Assembly (NCBI GenBank): GCA_028564705.1
Contig: JAPXFQ010001678.1
Location: 62,001-126,000 of the forward strand
Source of the DNA: Apricaphanius iberus
Taxonomy: Eukaryota; Chordata; Actinopteri; Cyprinodontiformes; Aphaniidae
Reading direction: 5' to 3'
DNA length: 64,000 nt
A program made the translations under genes and the position numbers. Below the pieces are notes generated by a model. It saw only the letters and a list, made by a program, of their open reading frames with translations, was not told where the DNA came from and did not search any database. Positions 45,034 to 57,210 of this stretch are shown in pieces; position 1 is the stretch's first letter, and every line of letters starts with the position of its first letter.

Positions 45034-45059
45034 AATGTAATAAAAAATAAAATCATTCA

Positions 45060-45970
45060 TAATTAAGTGGAGTAAGTGGGAAAAAAAACAATGCAAATCA
45101 CAAATGTGAAACAGATTATCCCAAAAATGTAGGAACTTTTCCAGAGACACTGATGCATGGAAAAGTTTTCTGCCAGTTTCTGCATTCCACAGGGATTATG
45201 TGGATTCCTCTTTGGACCTGAAAACTCCAGCAAGGGTAAGAACCCCAAATTAGGCATATAAATCTATTTGGTTAATTTGGTCCTCTCCAAAAACACACCT
45301 TTCTTCCCGATTAATGCAATCCAGAATAATTTTCTTGATGGAATCCTGGATGAAAAACTCAAATGAAGACTTGATGTCCTGCACATAAGTAACTGAAAGC
45401 TGTGTTGGCCCTGGTTGCATCCATATTGCATTAGCAGCTCTGTGCGTAGCTCATTTCTTGGGCATGAAGACCATTCAATTTCACAATTTTTTGACACCCA
45501 CATTTCTTGGTTTGCTATCTGGTGGGCTTTTTTTTCTCTTCTTCATTTTGGTTGTCATCCTCTTCATTAAAGTCACAATCAAACTCTGAATTTTCAAAAA
45601 TGTGATCCTTACATTCCTAAACTTATTCCTCGACATCATCAGATGCTTCTCTCTCCTCCAAAATCAATTGCAAGGCCCTCTCTTTTGTGATAAGGAGCCA
45701 CATAGACAAAGTCTTATTTTTAGTGTTACACCCCTAATTTGCAGATTGGATAGGGACAGAGAAAATAAATTTTGGTTCCCGCAAGAGAGGGTAAAATGTA
45801 AGCGCAGACAATGTTGGGGGTTGAATTTTCAATAATGTTCCAAATTTGTGCGAGAGCAGAAGGGGCAGCAAACACTATCAGCAGCCCCAGAAAGGAGGAA
45901 GACATAATGTAGGTACACAGGACCTACACTTTTCACACTTTTATTAGCCCTGGGTCCAGTGGACCCAAAC
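45060..45970 (-). pseudogene. piggyBac-like transposase, N-terminal half, decayed
   Basis: Reading the minus strand with frame changes gives an acidic N-terminal stretch ('EFDCDFNEEDDNQNEEEKKK', about 45,600-45,520). It is followed by 'IKKIILDCINREERCVFGED' and 'FRSKEESTHSLWNAETGRKL'-like sequence (45,350-45,150), matching the piggyBac pattern (F...I...T N.......G.......+D+.E+.AF.G+....GV.R....S...LW....GRP.F). Catalytic Asp residues lie beyond and are absent. The 5' side ends near an exact palindrome GGGTCCAGTGGACCC (45,952-45,966), possibly part of the element's terminus. TTAA duplication was not confirmed. Confidence 0.55.
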
Positions 45971-47769
45971 ACCTTGTATGTAATATAAATTCATAGGGGT
46001 GGGGTACAGTATGTGGTCATTGAAAATTTGTTCTGATTTATGTTCTTCACAGAAAACAAGCCAAAGCCAATGAATTTCAGGTTGAAAAAATAATTCAATG
46101 TTTCCTTTTTCTTTTGATAAAAACTGAAAACAGGTCCCCAAACGCCATACAAGGGTTCATAATTAATGCATTCATGAGTTTTACAAAGTGGCAAAATGCC
46201 CAAAACAGCGGCAAAGCAGCTCCCCCCAGAGTCACAGAATTAATGGTAACACCAGAACACCACGAGCAATGGTGCACACCGCTCCTGCAGAAGTGTGAGA
46301 AGCAGACAGGCAGCGCGAGACAGATGATCATGTGAGTACCGTTTCATCTCAGTTTTGAGAAGCGAGCGAGGACCACCGCACAACTTACGCTATGTGCATT
46401 ATAAGTCGAGGGTAGCAGATACTCGTGCCTGCCTCTTGTTTTTCAGCTGTCTTTGGCTGAATAGTGGTCAGACCTCTGAGGGCTACAAGATCAGCTGTTC
46501 ACCTGTCAGCCGACGCAGGGGAGGAGCCTGTCGTGGAACGGCTCTGTGGGTAGAACTTATCCTAGTTTATGACCTGGTTGCATCCAGCATCCAGACGGCT
46601 TGACGCAGCGCCGTTATCCGTCGACGCAAGGGTCTCCGTCACCTACGCAAGGACGCACCGAGTAGAGCCCCATTTTTTAACTATCCATCTCTGTTAACGG
46701 AGAGCGTATGCATCTGATTGGTCAATTTCAGTAACAGCCAGAGATCGGTTCACCAGAACGGGGCTCTATAGTTGCTGTAATCAGTAGTTAATGCTGGGTT
46801 TGGCCACTACATGCTTTATATTGAAAGGATAATCTAATTTTTGGGCGATTTTGAACACAAGGAGGTGTAGGAAAACATCACAAAAGGCTGCTGTGTTTGT
46901 TTCCATGTATTTTTAAGATTATTCTATGAACTGCACTTCTAGTAAAAAGCTTTACAGGTTAATCAAAACGTACTTTCTGTTCCTTGAGGAAGAAATGCGT
47001 TCACAGGCCTAGAAATAAAAACTGAAACAACGCTGTGATAATAGGCAGAGACTCCATGAAATGTTACCACCCCCTGCTGTCCTAGTCGAGCAACGTTGAA
47101 AAAACAATGCAGGGCGGAGAGAAAAAATGGACTAATGTAAACAAAAATCGTCTCCCTCCAAACGTCTGCGTCTTAATGCAAATTCGTGGTCGGCGAAGCA
47201 TAAACTAGGCTTTATTGCAAGGCTCTTGGAGAACAACCTGGAGTAGGGGGTGGATCCTGACGCAAGGACCGTCTTCCCTATGGGTGTTTTATTTATTTTG
47301 TAACTTTTGCCATTGGCGACTTGTCCCCCACAAAAATAAACTGTTGTGCTTTTCAGTTTGGTGCATTCAGTCTCTGTTCTTTGTGTTGCTGGTTGGTAAA
47401 ATAATATATTTTCCTTATAGCTAAATAATCATCTTTAAGGTGTAACAAGAGATATTAATATCTATTTGGCTTCTTTGTATGTTACAGCTGTAATATTGTT
47501 TACTAGTTTTGCAATATTGTTTATTTTGTTTATTTTTAAGTCCTAAACACACAAATATGTTCATTTTGTTGGTCTCAGTGTTGCACATTTTAGCCACGAG
47601 AGGTCAGGGTTTAAAGTTGACTGCTACTTTCCCTAGGCAGGAGCTGCGGTTTTTGGACTTCCTGTTTTGCCAAGCGTGGATGCTTAGGAGTGAACCCCGA
47701 TTTGTGTATGGTGTTATTTCAAAAAGAAATTGGTAAATATGCATGTAACTTGTTAAAATATGTTGTTAC
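45971..47769. other. Unassigned DNA with a small inverted repeat
   Basis: 'tagagcccc' at about 46,662 and 'ggggctcta' at about 46,760 are inverted repeats around ~90 bp and could be a small MITE. Plus- and minus-strand frames at 46.1-46.3 kb overlap each other and match nothing I know. Confidence 0.35.
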
Positions 47770-48963
47770 TAGTGATGGGTTGATGATGCCTTGTGTACCG
47801 TTTCAACACATTACCCCAAATGTATTGATACTGTATCGATACGGAATTGCTACTGTGTTGGTCTACTGACACCTGCTGGATCTTAATGTTATTGCAGGCA
47901 ACCTAATTCGGAAAATCAAGTAATCTACGGATTCAATAAAATTAATGTAATTGTATTCCATACTGTACACTGCCTAATTTAATATGTTAATCAAAGTTTA
48001 AAATATGTTATGTTAAAAATATATCATGAGACATCATGTGAATGTTTGTCACATCTCTTTAAAAAGCAAAACTGAAGGTGATGTTGATTATGAATTGTAT
48101 ATGAGGTACTTTTTAAATATATTTTTTATTTTAAAAATTCGTTATTCCATGCTCTTTGCAATGTTTTTTTTTTCTTAAGCAGTTTCTCTAGCTTTAAAAA
48201 CAGATCCTCGCAAGGGACAGATTCACAATAACTTTCTTGTTGGCAAAATATTTGTCGGTTCAAGAAAATGAAACGGTTCCTTGAATCCCTCACTTTCTAC
48301 GATGCTGAGGTCGGGAGTCCTTAATAATGAAATGGCTGGTCCAACTCATGCTTCCTGGTAGCTGATCCTTCAAAAAATAAATAATAAAATATGTATTCAC
48401 TTTGAATAAAGTAACCACGAAGAAGTTTTTATAACGTCCGTATATCTGCATTTATCCTAGTTGCATTTGTGACCTCCTTATATGTTCATGTTTGGCTCTG
48501 TATGTCTCAGCACAAAAGATGTGATTTTATTAATGTATGCCAGTTCAGTGGAAAAAATGCGGCATTTATTCTGCAGAAAATAGGAATAATTTTAGTTAGT
48601 TATTTTGAAATGGACTGAATTTGGATCAAATTGAGCAGAAAATGAGAGGAACAGGATACTGATTCCACACGTCAGAAACCTTGGGTTTTCTTTCTGGCTC
48701 CATGATGTTGGCTTTCTGGGAATTATTTTGGTTAAAAAAATAAAGTTTTGGCAGAGAATCTTCTGAAATCATCAGATGAAAGCTGGAGACGTTCCTGCTT
48801 TAAAACACAGTTCAGCTCTTCAGTGACTGACGACCATAGACGACACAGCAGCTGTATCTGTCACGTGACTATTTCTTAAAGCGATACACGCACCGATGCG
48901 AGGTTTCACTCTTACGAGCTTGATATATGCGCCGACGCATCGGGGTTGCTCTACCCATCACTA
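47770..48963. mobile_element. Complete non-autonomous hAT element, 1,194 bp
   Basis: The ends are 'TAGTGATGGGT' and its exact reverse complement 'ACCCATCACTA'. They are flanked by exact 8-bp duplications 'gttgttac' (47,762-47,769 and 48,964-48,971). This is the full signature of hAT transposition. There is no long coding frame inside, so it must have been mobilised in trans. Subterminal 'cgatac/gcatcg' words repeat near both ends. Confidence 0.9.
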
Positions 48964-48971
48964 GTTGTTAC

Positions 48972-49763
48972 TTTTGCAATAGAATGCTAAGCAGTCGGTA
49001 TTTTAACAAGATGGTGTATTTCTGTGACGGGTGGTGCAGGAGACCTGCAGGTGTAGTGCAGGGAAGCCATTTCCTGTGTGTTGTGAAAAGCTGAGATATT
49101 TGTACTACAGCATCTCGTGTGAGCTGAGGTATTCTTGGGTAAATGTGTTTATAAAATGATTCATGTAACATTTCAGCTGGATTCAAAATAAGGATTGTGT
49201 AATTTAATTTATTTTGTTTTGCTTGTACAGCCAAAGACCACTGCCATATTTATTTTATTTAATTTCATATAATATCTTTCCTTTGCATTTGTTTGTTTTA
49301 CTCACATATTCTGTTATACAGAAAGCTTGCCACAGTTCATCTTTGGTTCTCAAAGTTTAGTAAAGGTCCATGTTCTGGTGATTAGACCAGAGTAAGAGGA
49401 AGGACAGTTCTGTTTATTTTGTCTACAAAGTAAATAAACTGCACATTTAGAACCCCAGTTATTGTGTCCTGTGAGCTTAAGATTTCTTTTTTGCATAGAA
49501 AATGTTTTTGTAACAGTTATTTTGATCACATTCCTTTGAGACGTATTACCTAGAAAAGGAAAATAATGAATTTGACAAGCGACTATTTAAGTGCTTCAGG
49601 TCCTATCTTTCAAGGTAGAGAAATATATATAAATATATATGTATATGTATATATCCTCAGTGCAAAGAGGATGATGGATGGACAGAATTTGTTTTTTTCC
49701 GGAGAGGTAAGTAAGGTTGCTTTAAAGGGTTTAAATGCTTATGTTACTTCCATTCAATGCAAT
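48972..49763. other. Unassigned AT-rich DNA
   Basis: (AT)-rich simple sequence at about 49,622-49,655. No gene supported. Confidence 0.4.
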
Positions 49764-50070
49764 TCAGTTTATTTATATAGCGCCATTTCACAACAGATGT
49801 CATCTCAAGGCACTTTACAAGAAGAGTTATTACAATACAATGTTTAATGTAGAAATTAGAGAACACAGAAGATTGCGTTGTGTAATTCTCAGCAATCCCT
49901 CACACTCAGCAAGCATGAAGCGACAGTGGAAAGGAAAAACTCCCTTTTAACAGGAAGAAACCTCCGGCAGAACCAGGCTCAGCACAAGCGGTCATCTGCT
50001 GAGACCGTCTGTGGTTTGGAAAATACAGAACAGAGACACAGAACAGAGACACAGAAAAAGCAACATAATT
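49764..50070 (-). repeat. Antisense 3' UTR of L2-like LINE (young copy)
   Basis: It begins 'cagtttatttatatagcgcc', 'cacaacagatgtcatctcaa', 'ggcactttacaagaagag' and runs to 'cagaacagagacacagaa'. It is the near-identical inverse of 10,366-10,690. Confidence 0.85.
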
Positions 50071-51552
50071 GATGCATAAGTTTGTTGCTTGCAGTTACTT
50101 GCAGTATAAAACTTTCTTTATGCCTCCATTTACTGTAACTCCAAATTAGCTGGTCCTGCAGGTTGATGCAAACAATGGCCAAGGCCAATGTCGATGGCTA
50201 AATTCTTAAAACAAGTCCAGCCTTATTAACTTTATAACAAATGGTATTTTATTGACCTGAAAATTGTCATGTTTACATTTGGAAGTTTATTTAGAGAGAA
50301 GTTGCAGATTACCAGCACAGGAAATGAAAATAGGAGTTGGTTTGTCATCATAGATCTTCTTATCCACTTTATTCCTTCAGTCGGGGGGGTTTTCACCTCC
50401 ACCTTGAAAGGCTCTCAAATGTCCTGCAACTTTTGAAACCATCCCTACTCCTGTCTCACCTGAATCAAAGGGCTGTCATAGTTATTCTGTGATAAGATTC
50501 TGTGATAAGAATGAACAAAACCATACCAATATCTTTGCCTTTAAATATTCCTTTTTTGTGTAATAGAGACAGGGGAGCAGTAGATATCATCTTTAGTAAA
50601 GCAGCAGCAGATGTAAATGCATCTATATTTTCATTTCATTCATCAAGTCAGATCTTATTCCACCTCTTACACTAAATTGTTCTGGAGAAAACGTTGAGAC
50701 AGTCACAGCTGCAATACTAATAAATACAAAGCTCAAACAGATGAGTCTACATCCCCGTCCAGTGGTGGGAAAAGGTACTGTATAAGCGCCTTAAAAGAGT
50801 TTGATGACAAGCTCACTGCTCTTAGATATTAGCAAGTTCTTACATGTCAGCAAGTTATGGGGGGGTTGTGTTTTTTTTTTCAGATAAAAAAACAGCTTTA
50901 TGTGTGGGAATTATATGACTGTAAGACAAGTGTCTTTTAAAGACAAACTTAAGGCACATAAGGTATGTGTTACTCATAAATGATTACATCCATTGATTTA
51001 TGAGATGAAATGTACGATTGGATGTGTGATTTAGAGTCAGGGAGATAGATATCTGCCCATTAACCGAATGTGTGTTTTTTGTTTGTTTTTTAGGGGGGAG
51101 ATACAGGTAACTCCCAATCTTCCGTTCTGTTTCTTTTTTTCTGCTATTCAAACATATTTTATCTAGCTGTGACCAACACTTCCTCGTTGCAAGCTCTGTG
51201 TAAATGGTTAACTCAAAAACCAGCATGACTCTGAGCTCAGATTACCTCCAAGGAAATCGGTGTCCTTCAGCTGTCTATTGTCCTTGCTGGACTTTCTTCC
51301 ACTTTATGCTTCTCATGCTGTCTTGTTCCTATACTTGTATGGTGCATATTTTTTGTAGTCAATACTAGTCTGACAAACTTAAAAAGTGAAAGTAGATAGC
51401 CATTTGGAAAAAATGAAAGCAAAACTTTGGAATTTACCTGCGGAAGGTAAGGAAAGACTGTTTAATATCTTTGACCTTCAGACAGATTTGTGTTTATAGA
51501 TTTTCATCTTTTCTAAATTGTTTTGTTTATAAACTAACACTGGGATCAGGTA
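50071..51552. other. Unassigned DNA
   Basis: No supported gene. The small frames lack context. Confidence 0.4.
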
Positions 51553-53095
51553 TTATGAAACATGGCTGTTGCACTGTATAAAAAATTGACAACTCACTTA
51601 GGCAAGGGTCAAACGCCCCTGCATCCCATGCAGTTTGGTTTTCGTGCCAAATACTCAACAGAAAGTGTGATAAATCTCCTTTTAGAAAAAGTGAAACACG
51701 ATTTAGATTATTGACCAATTGGTGGAGCTATTTTTCTTGATTTAAAGCGAGCATTTGATACAGTCGACCACCAAATCTTATTATCTCGACTAACAAAGTT
51801 TAATTTCTCAGAACAAGCCGTATCTTGGATGAAGTCATACTTGTCAACTCGATCTCATTGTGTGACAGTCAGTGCTATCAAATCTACTTTTCTAAACTGT
51901 CAGGTTAGAGTTCCACAGGGTTCCATACTTGGACTCATACTATTATCATTATATATTAATGACTTACCAAATATATGCACGCATTTTCATACCCAGCAGA
52001 TGATGCAGTCATTTTTACCAATGCAAAATCTAATGCCGAAGTCTCAGAAAAATTTACCTTGGCAATGTGTTGCATTGATGAATGGCTAAGTAAATCTTGT
52101 CTTTTATTGAATTCAAAGAAAACTGTGTGTATGTTTTTCTCCAAACACCCAACAGCAAAAACAAACTCAAATGTTTCTTTATTCTAAAAGGTGAGGAGCT
52201 ACAGATAGTGGATTTTTTAAATGGATTTTTTAAGAAATTTAAATATCTTGGTGTTATCTTAGACTCAAAGTTATCTTTTAAAAATCATGTTAAACATATA
52301 TGTAAAATTGTACATTTTAAACGTCGTAATTTGAGACAAATCCGAACATCACTGCCAGAAAATGAAGCCAAAATTTTTCTTGATTGGATGATTTTTTCAC
52401 ATATTGAATATTGCATTACTAACTGGCCATTGACAAGTCTGACTACTTTAAAACCAATCGAGTCTCTATATAAAAAAGCTCTAAAAATATTTGACAAAAA
52501 ACCATACTCATTTCATCATTGTTTAATACTTGAAAAATATAACATTCTAAACTTAGAAAATTTTAGAACATTTAAAATGGCTTGTTCGGTTTATAAGATT
52601 CTGCATGGACTCTCTCCACCATCCTTGAATGAATTCATTATGTTTACATCCAGTACAAGTGGTAGAGTGATGAGGGTCTTTTAAAGACAAACTTGTTACC
52701 AGAGGCGACTGTATGGTTCCTTACAGACGCACAGCGTTTAGTCAAGAGGTGCTATCAATGATGGGGACCACAGTATGGAACAGCATCCCAGCAGATATTC
52801 GTGAATTTACCACATTCATATTCTTTAAAACTAAACTTAAATGTTGGCTGAAGGGGAATCAGACATGTAACCACTGACCATTATCTTTATGTTGTATGTC
52901 TGGGAAAGTTTAATTGTATGGATGATGTGTGTGATGATCTTTTTTTTTTAATGTTGTTTATTGGTCTTTGTATTTTCTTGACCTACCAGGGACTACAGAT
53001 GGAAAGTAGCCAACGGCTAATTCTGGCATATTTACATTTATATGTTTATTAATATGCTTTGTCACTTTAAATAAAAAAATAAAAATATATAAATT
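51553..53095 (+). pseudogene. LINE reverse transcriptase and 3' end, one of the better preserved LINEs
   Basis: In order: 'PMQFGFRAKYSTESVINLLL', 'GGAIFLDLKRAFDTVDHQIL' (palm motif A, Asp kept), 'VPQGSILGLILLSLYINDLP' (motif B), 'SYPADDAVIFTNAKS' (ADD kept, with an extra codon or frame change just before), 'FKYLGVILDSKLSFKNHVK', and the C-terminal 'KPIESLYKKALKIFDKKPYS' with 'FRTFKMACSVYKILHGLSPP'. Frames change near 51,980, 52,180 and 52,680. A 3' UTR with an A-rich end reaches about 53,095. The 5' part (endonuclease) is missing. Confidence 0.9.
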
Positions 53096-53396
53096 GTGTT
53101 GGGGATTTACCAATTAAAATTTGATAAATTTAAGTTATGGTCTGTCTGGTTATGTTAAGAATATTAACTAATAATTGTAAATTAGTTGTTTAATTATTCT
53201 TTAAATCATTTAATCGGGGCCCCAATAGCCTTTGGGCTAGAAACAAGATCTTATCTCTATTCAAAGATGATTATCAACCAATAATCTCACTTATAATTAT
53301 TAATTATTAGTGATTACCAGAAAAACCTTATATGAAGGAAATTAATTATTTGCAATAGTTCACTCACACACTCAGAATAAAAGAAACCAGAGATTT

Positions 53397-53625
53397 GGGG
53401 CAACTGTGGCTCAGTGGTAGAGTAGTTGGCTTGCAATCAGAGGGTTGTAGATTTGATTCCAGCTTCCTCAAAGTCACATGTGAAAAATTCTACATTGTCC
53501 TACTGAGCCATGTTGGCTATCGGTGTGTGAATGGGTGAATGTTGCTTCAATGTAAAGTGCTTTGAGTGGTCAGTATGACTAGAAAAGCGCTATATAAGTT
53601 CAGTCCATTTACCATTTGATTCAAT
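53397..53625 (+). mobile_element. tRNA-derived SINE, second copy
   Basis: 'gtggctcagtggtagagtag' (box A), then 'ttgattccagc' (decayed box B), body and tail 'ctatataagttcagtccatt' collinear with 8,597-8,855. Internal gaps are present ('caatgtgcccctgggcaagg' is deleted). Confidence 0.85.
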
Positions 53626-54961
53626 TTGACTATTTTAATCTAAAAGCACAACTAAAATAAAAAATATACTTATACCAAAACGGTTCTGTCAAGGCTAACG
53701 GTATACTAAAGATGGTGACCAGTAGTGATGTCACTAAGGCGGTCACGGAGCGCTTCCTGCTGACGTTGGTACACGAGCCCTTGTTGCAAATGTAGAGGTG
53801 GTGTACGGACGTGAACGCGCAGCTTGCCGAAAAGGAGGGGAAAGTTATTGTTTTATTGCAGATGAGGCTCCGCGCAGCTTTCTTTAACAAAGAAAGACCT
53901 TGTGGTCCTTATCAGTGGGGTAACTTTCTGTTAGCAAAGGCTCTGGTTCAGAAACACGGGAAAAAAAAGAATTTTTGGTCTACCCTCGGCACCGTGTGCT
54001 TCTAAGAAACGCTCCGTGTGTGCGCAACAGAACGCCTGTGTCGTTAAACACTGACTATGGCATATGAAATAGAACAAAGGGATTTCCTACAATTAGATAA
54101 CTTTGCTTATTACCAAAGGACGAAAAGTACCACAGAAATGAAACTTACACAACAGTTAAGCTCACAGTTACCCGTAAATACAAACAAACACAGCACATAA
54201 ACTTCAAGAGCGCTCATTAGAAACGAGAACATGCATGCATCAGAATACACAGGATTCCTGACTAATTCCACCCAGGTTGAGAAATAAAATCGAACAGTCT
54301 TACTTCCTAAAAGTCCCAAATACAGGAGAAAGGAACCGCGTCCTTGATTGCGACGGAAAAACGCAAAAGAAACGTACAACTCATCCACCGTGCGGAAGAA
54401 AGGAAAAAAGGAGAATAAACGAAAAGGTAAAAACTTTGAAGGCCAGCCTGAAAGACGGGAGAGTTGTTTGCGCAAGGAAAAGGGGTCAGAACACGTGTTG
54501 AGAATGGAGTCTATTCTTTGTAACTTTGGAGCAAAACCACCGCTCATGGGGATGGGAATGTGAAGAGATAGAAAAATGGTTTCCAGCACCTTTATGCTGG
54601 GTGTGGGCGCTTCGCCCCCCTTTCCCTGTATCTATCTCCAATCAGGCTGTGTTAAATGTTTCGTCACATTACTATAACTATGTGACAGCTTTACAGAGCA
54701 TTTCTGGTGTGATCAATCAGTAATTAGAGCTGGTGTCACATCATGAATGATAAGAGAAAGTCACTGTTGCTCAGCTCTGCACTTAACATGATTATACTTT
54801 ATTATCATTAACATTATCACAGTATTTGCATGTGAAACTGTCTTTACCATCATAAATGATTCATTAGCAGAGTAAGAATGACATGTTGTGATGTCTGCAT
54901 ATAGAACTGTAGGACCTTTCCCTATTTTCAACATTTCCTATTCTATCCTTTAATTTAAAAC
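53626..54961. other. Unassigned DNA, partly purine-rich
   Basis: A short inverted pair 'cacggagcg' (about 53,744) / 'cgctccgtg' (about 54,011) encloses about 270 bp, possibly a small TIR element. 54,290-54,500 is A/G-rich. The open frames on both strands here conflict with each other and are not supported. Confidence 0.35.
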
Positions 54962-55345
54962 ATACAGTACAGACCAAAAGTTTGGACACACCTTGTTATT
55001 CAGTGTGTTTTCTTTATTTTCATGACTATTTACATTTTAGGTTCTCACTGAAGGCATCAAAACTATGAATGAACACATATGGAAGCATGTAGTACTAAAG
55101 TGTGAAATAACCTTTCCTCCAAAGTCATTGGACCTGAACCCAATCGAGATGATTTGGGGTGAGCTGAACCGCAGAGTGAAGGCAAAACAAGTACGAAGCA
55201 TCTCTGGGAACTCCTTCAAGACTCCTTCACCACTTCCGGTGATTACCTCTTGAGTTCAAGAGAATGCAAAGCAGTAATCAGAGCAAAGGGTGGCTACTTT
55301 GAGGATTCTAAAATATAACACATGTATTCAGTAGTTTCACCCTTT
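54962..55345 (+). mobile_element. Internally deleted Tc1-like element
   Basis: The left end 'acagaccaaaagtttggaca' is a typical fish Tc1-like terminal sequence. 55,120-55,180 encodes 'KSLDLNPIEMIWGELNRRVK', the C-terminal DDE region (SPDLNPIE..W.EL...V). Only about 100 codons of transposase remain, with the N-terminal two-thirds deleted. The right end is near 55,340. Confidence 0.75.
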
Positions 55346-55347
55346 TT

Positions 55348-56155
55348 GTTTAAAATGATAGTCTGGATCTATAAATGAATTACACATTTTAAGAATTGTG
55401 TTAAATTGACCTCCTGGCCTTAAATGTTGATATACAATAAGTAATTTTATAAATTATAACATTACGGGTAAGTCCCGCCTTCCCGTATCTCAGCTATGGC
55501 TCAAAAGTCCATTTGAACCAATCAAGTGATGCCAAGGGCTGTCAATCATCACGAGCGCTGTGTGCTCGTGCCAATGGACGCTGGCTGCTCTGCTTTGTGA
55601 CCGCATACCATGGAGGCCGCCATTGCTCCTCCATTGCTGTTGTACCTCCATTTGGCCGCTAGGCCCCCATTGAAAAGCATTGGACTTTAGACACATTAAA
55701 AATAACTTTAATGCCTGGTGCCCAATTGTTTTAAGCTTTCTATGGCTACATATTCTTCCTGAGATAACGCTGGGCTCGTAAAAAACCTGGGCACCAGGCT
55801 GGTTTTAGTAAGATAATTTTTTGAAATAATTAATGAGGGGGCCGAGCCAAGTTTAGCATCAGAGCTAAAGACGCGGGAGCAGAATGGGCGTGATTACGAC
55901 CGAACTACACGCCCATACACGCCCGCGAGAGCAGAGTCTACAGTGAAGATCCCGCCCCTATGCCCTTTTAGGAACATGCTTCATCAGAGCTGGGGAGGAG
56001 GAGTCTGTGAATCCGCCATGAATTCCCCCATGAAAGTGTGTCATTCTGGTAAACGGGGAGGAGTAAGGAGGCGCTGTCTATTCTTTTTTACAGTCTATGG
56101 CTCGTGCTCGTAACTGGGTGCATGCTCAGTTTTCTGTGTACACCAGAGTGACAAT
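55348..56155. repeat. Unclassified repeat, copy 2, carrying an insertion
   Basis: Collinear with 44,608-44,885 up to 55,569 and again from 56,104. The interruption is described separately. Confidence 0.8.
55570..56103. mobile_element. 534-bp insertion with 8-bp duplication
   Basis: 'gtgctcgt' is found on both sides (55,562-55,569 and 56,104-56,111), and the flanking repeat reads through as in copy 1. The right end 'cagtctatggctc' resembles known fish/amphibian MITE ends. The left end 'gccaatgg' is not a clear inverted match. An 8-bp duplication suggests hAT-type, but the class is uncertain. Confidence 0.55.
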
Positions 56156-56159
56156 CAAA

Positions 56160-57054
56160 TATGGAGAAGTAGGATTCAGTTTTTATGCTCCTATAATCAG
56201 GAACAAACTTCCAGAAAACTGCTGCAAAACTAAGTTAATTTAAGTCCAGACAAAAAACAACAACATTTGTTTAGAGCTGCCTTAGATGAATAATTACTGG
56301 GACATTATTAATTCTGTTTTGGATGGCAGCTTTTCACTATTATTTCTTATTTTGCTTCTTGGATATCCTTCATTTGTTTTTTTCATTGTTGTGTTTTTAT
56401 CATGTTAACAAGTGCAAACCGTTGATAAATCAGGCCCTTAGGCTGCCCATTGCCTTGTTAGTGTATTTATCAACAGTTTGTGGTTGTTAAAACCCTCACA
56501 AACCGTACAGAGTTGCAGAGCACATTGTGCCTGTTAAACCCGCAGCAAGACGCACGCAATCCATTTAGCCTTTTCGCCCTTGTTGAATATGCAATCTTGG
56601 CGTTTCTGTAAGGCTGAAGCAAGATAATTTAAAATATATATATATTGACCTAGAATTTATTTATTTTTACTTGCATGTGACTATTGAAGTTGAGAGAAAA
56701 AGAAAAGTTGGTCAGACTTAGAAAATGGGTTTAAAAAAATAAATTCTCCCTTGCCTTTCAGGGCTTCCATATATTCCTTTGTTTGAGCCAAATCATGAAT
56801 CCATGCCCATATTCCTCCTCTCTCTAGCCGTGGTGCAGCTCGCATTAGCGGGCGGAAACTCGTCAACTAAATTGTGCTACTTGCGCCTGTTAAAAATTGC
56901 TCACGCAATCTTAGTAAATCACCCGCAAATTAAAGACAACCCACTTTTTTTAGCGCCACATGTAATTTTGCAGTATTTATCAGGAATCTTGATAAATGCC
57001 CTAATTAGCAAAAACTGATAACTACTAGCATCCTGGAGCACTTCTCTTGTAAAG
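56160..57054. other. Unassigned AT-rich DNA
   Basis: (AT)n at about 56,632-56,645. No gene supported. Confidence 0.4.
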
Positions 57055-57210
57055 TTTGCAGGTGTTTTGGGATTTGTATGTGTTTTGGAATTTTCCAGTG
57101 TTTTGAGTTTTGCAGGTGTTTTGAGATTTGCGTCCTTTCTGTTATGTGTTTGCGTTTTGTATGTCTTTTGGAATTTGCACGCGTTTTGGAATTTGCAGGT
57201 GTTTTGTCTT
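57055..57210. repeat. Degenerate ~20-bp tandem repeat
   Basis: 'tgttttggaatttgcag'-type units recur about seven times with substitutions. The encoded repetitive peptide frames are a by-product. Confidence 0.75.

Noticed and set aside
46095..46335. Overlapping frames next to the piggyBac relic
   Set aside because: They are open on both strands over the same bases and match no part of a piggyBac transposase.
54110..54589. 159-codon minus-strand frame at 54.1-54.6 kb
   Set aside because: It overlaps purine-rich DNA with equally open plus-strand frames, and has no domain, splice context or homologue I can name.
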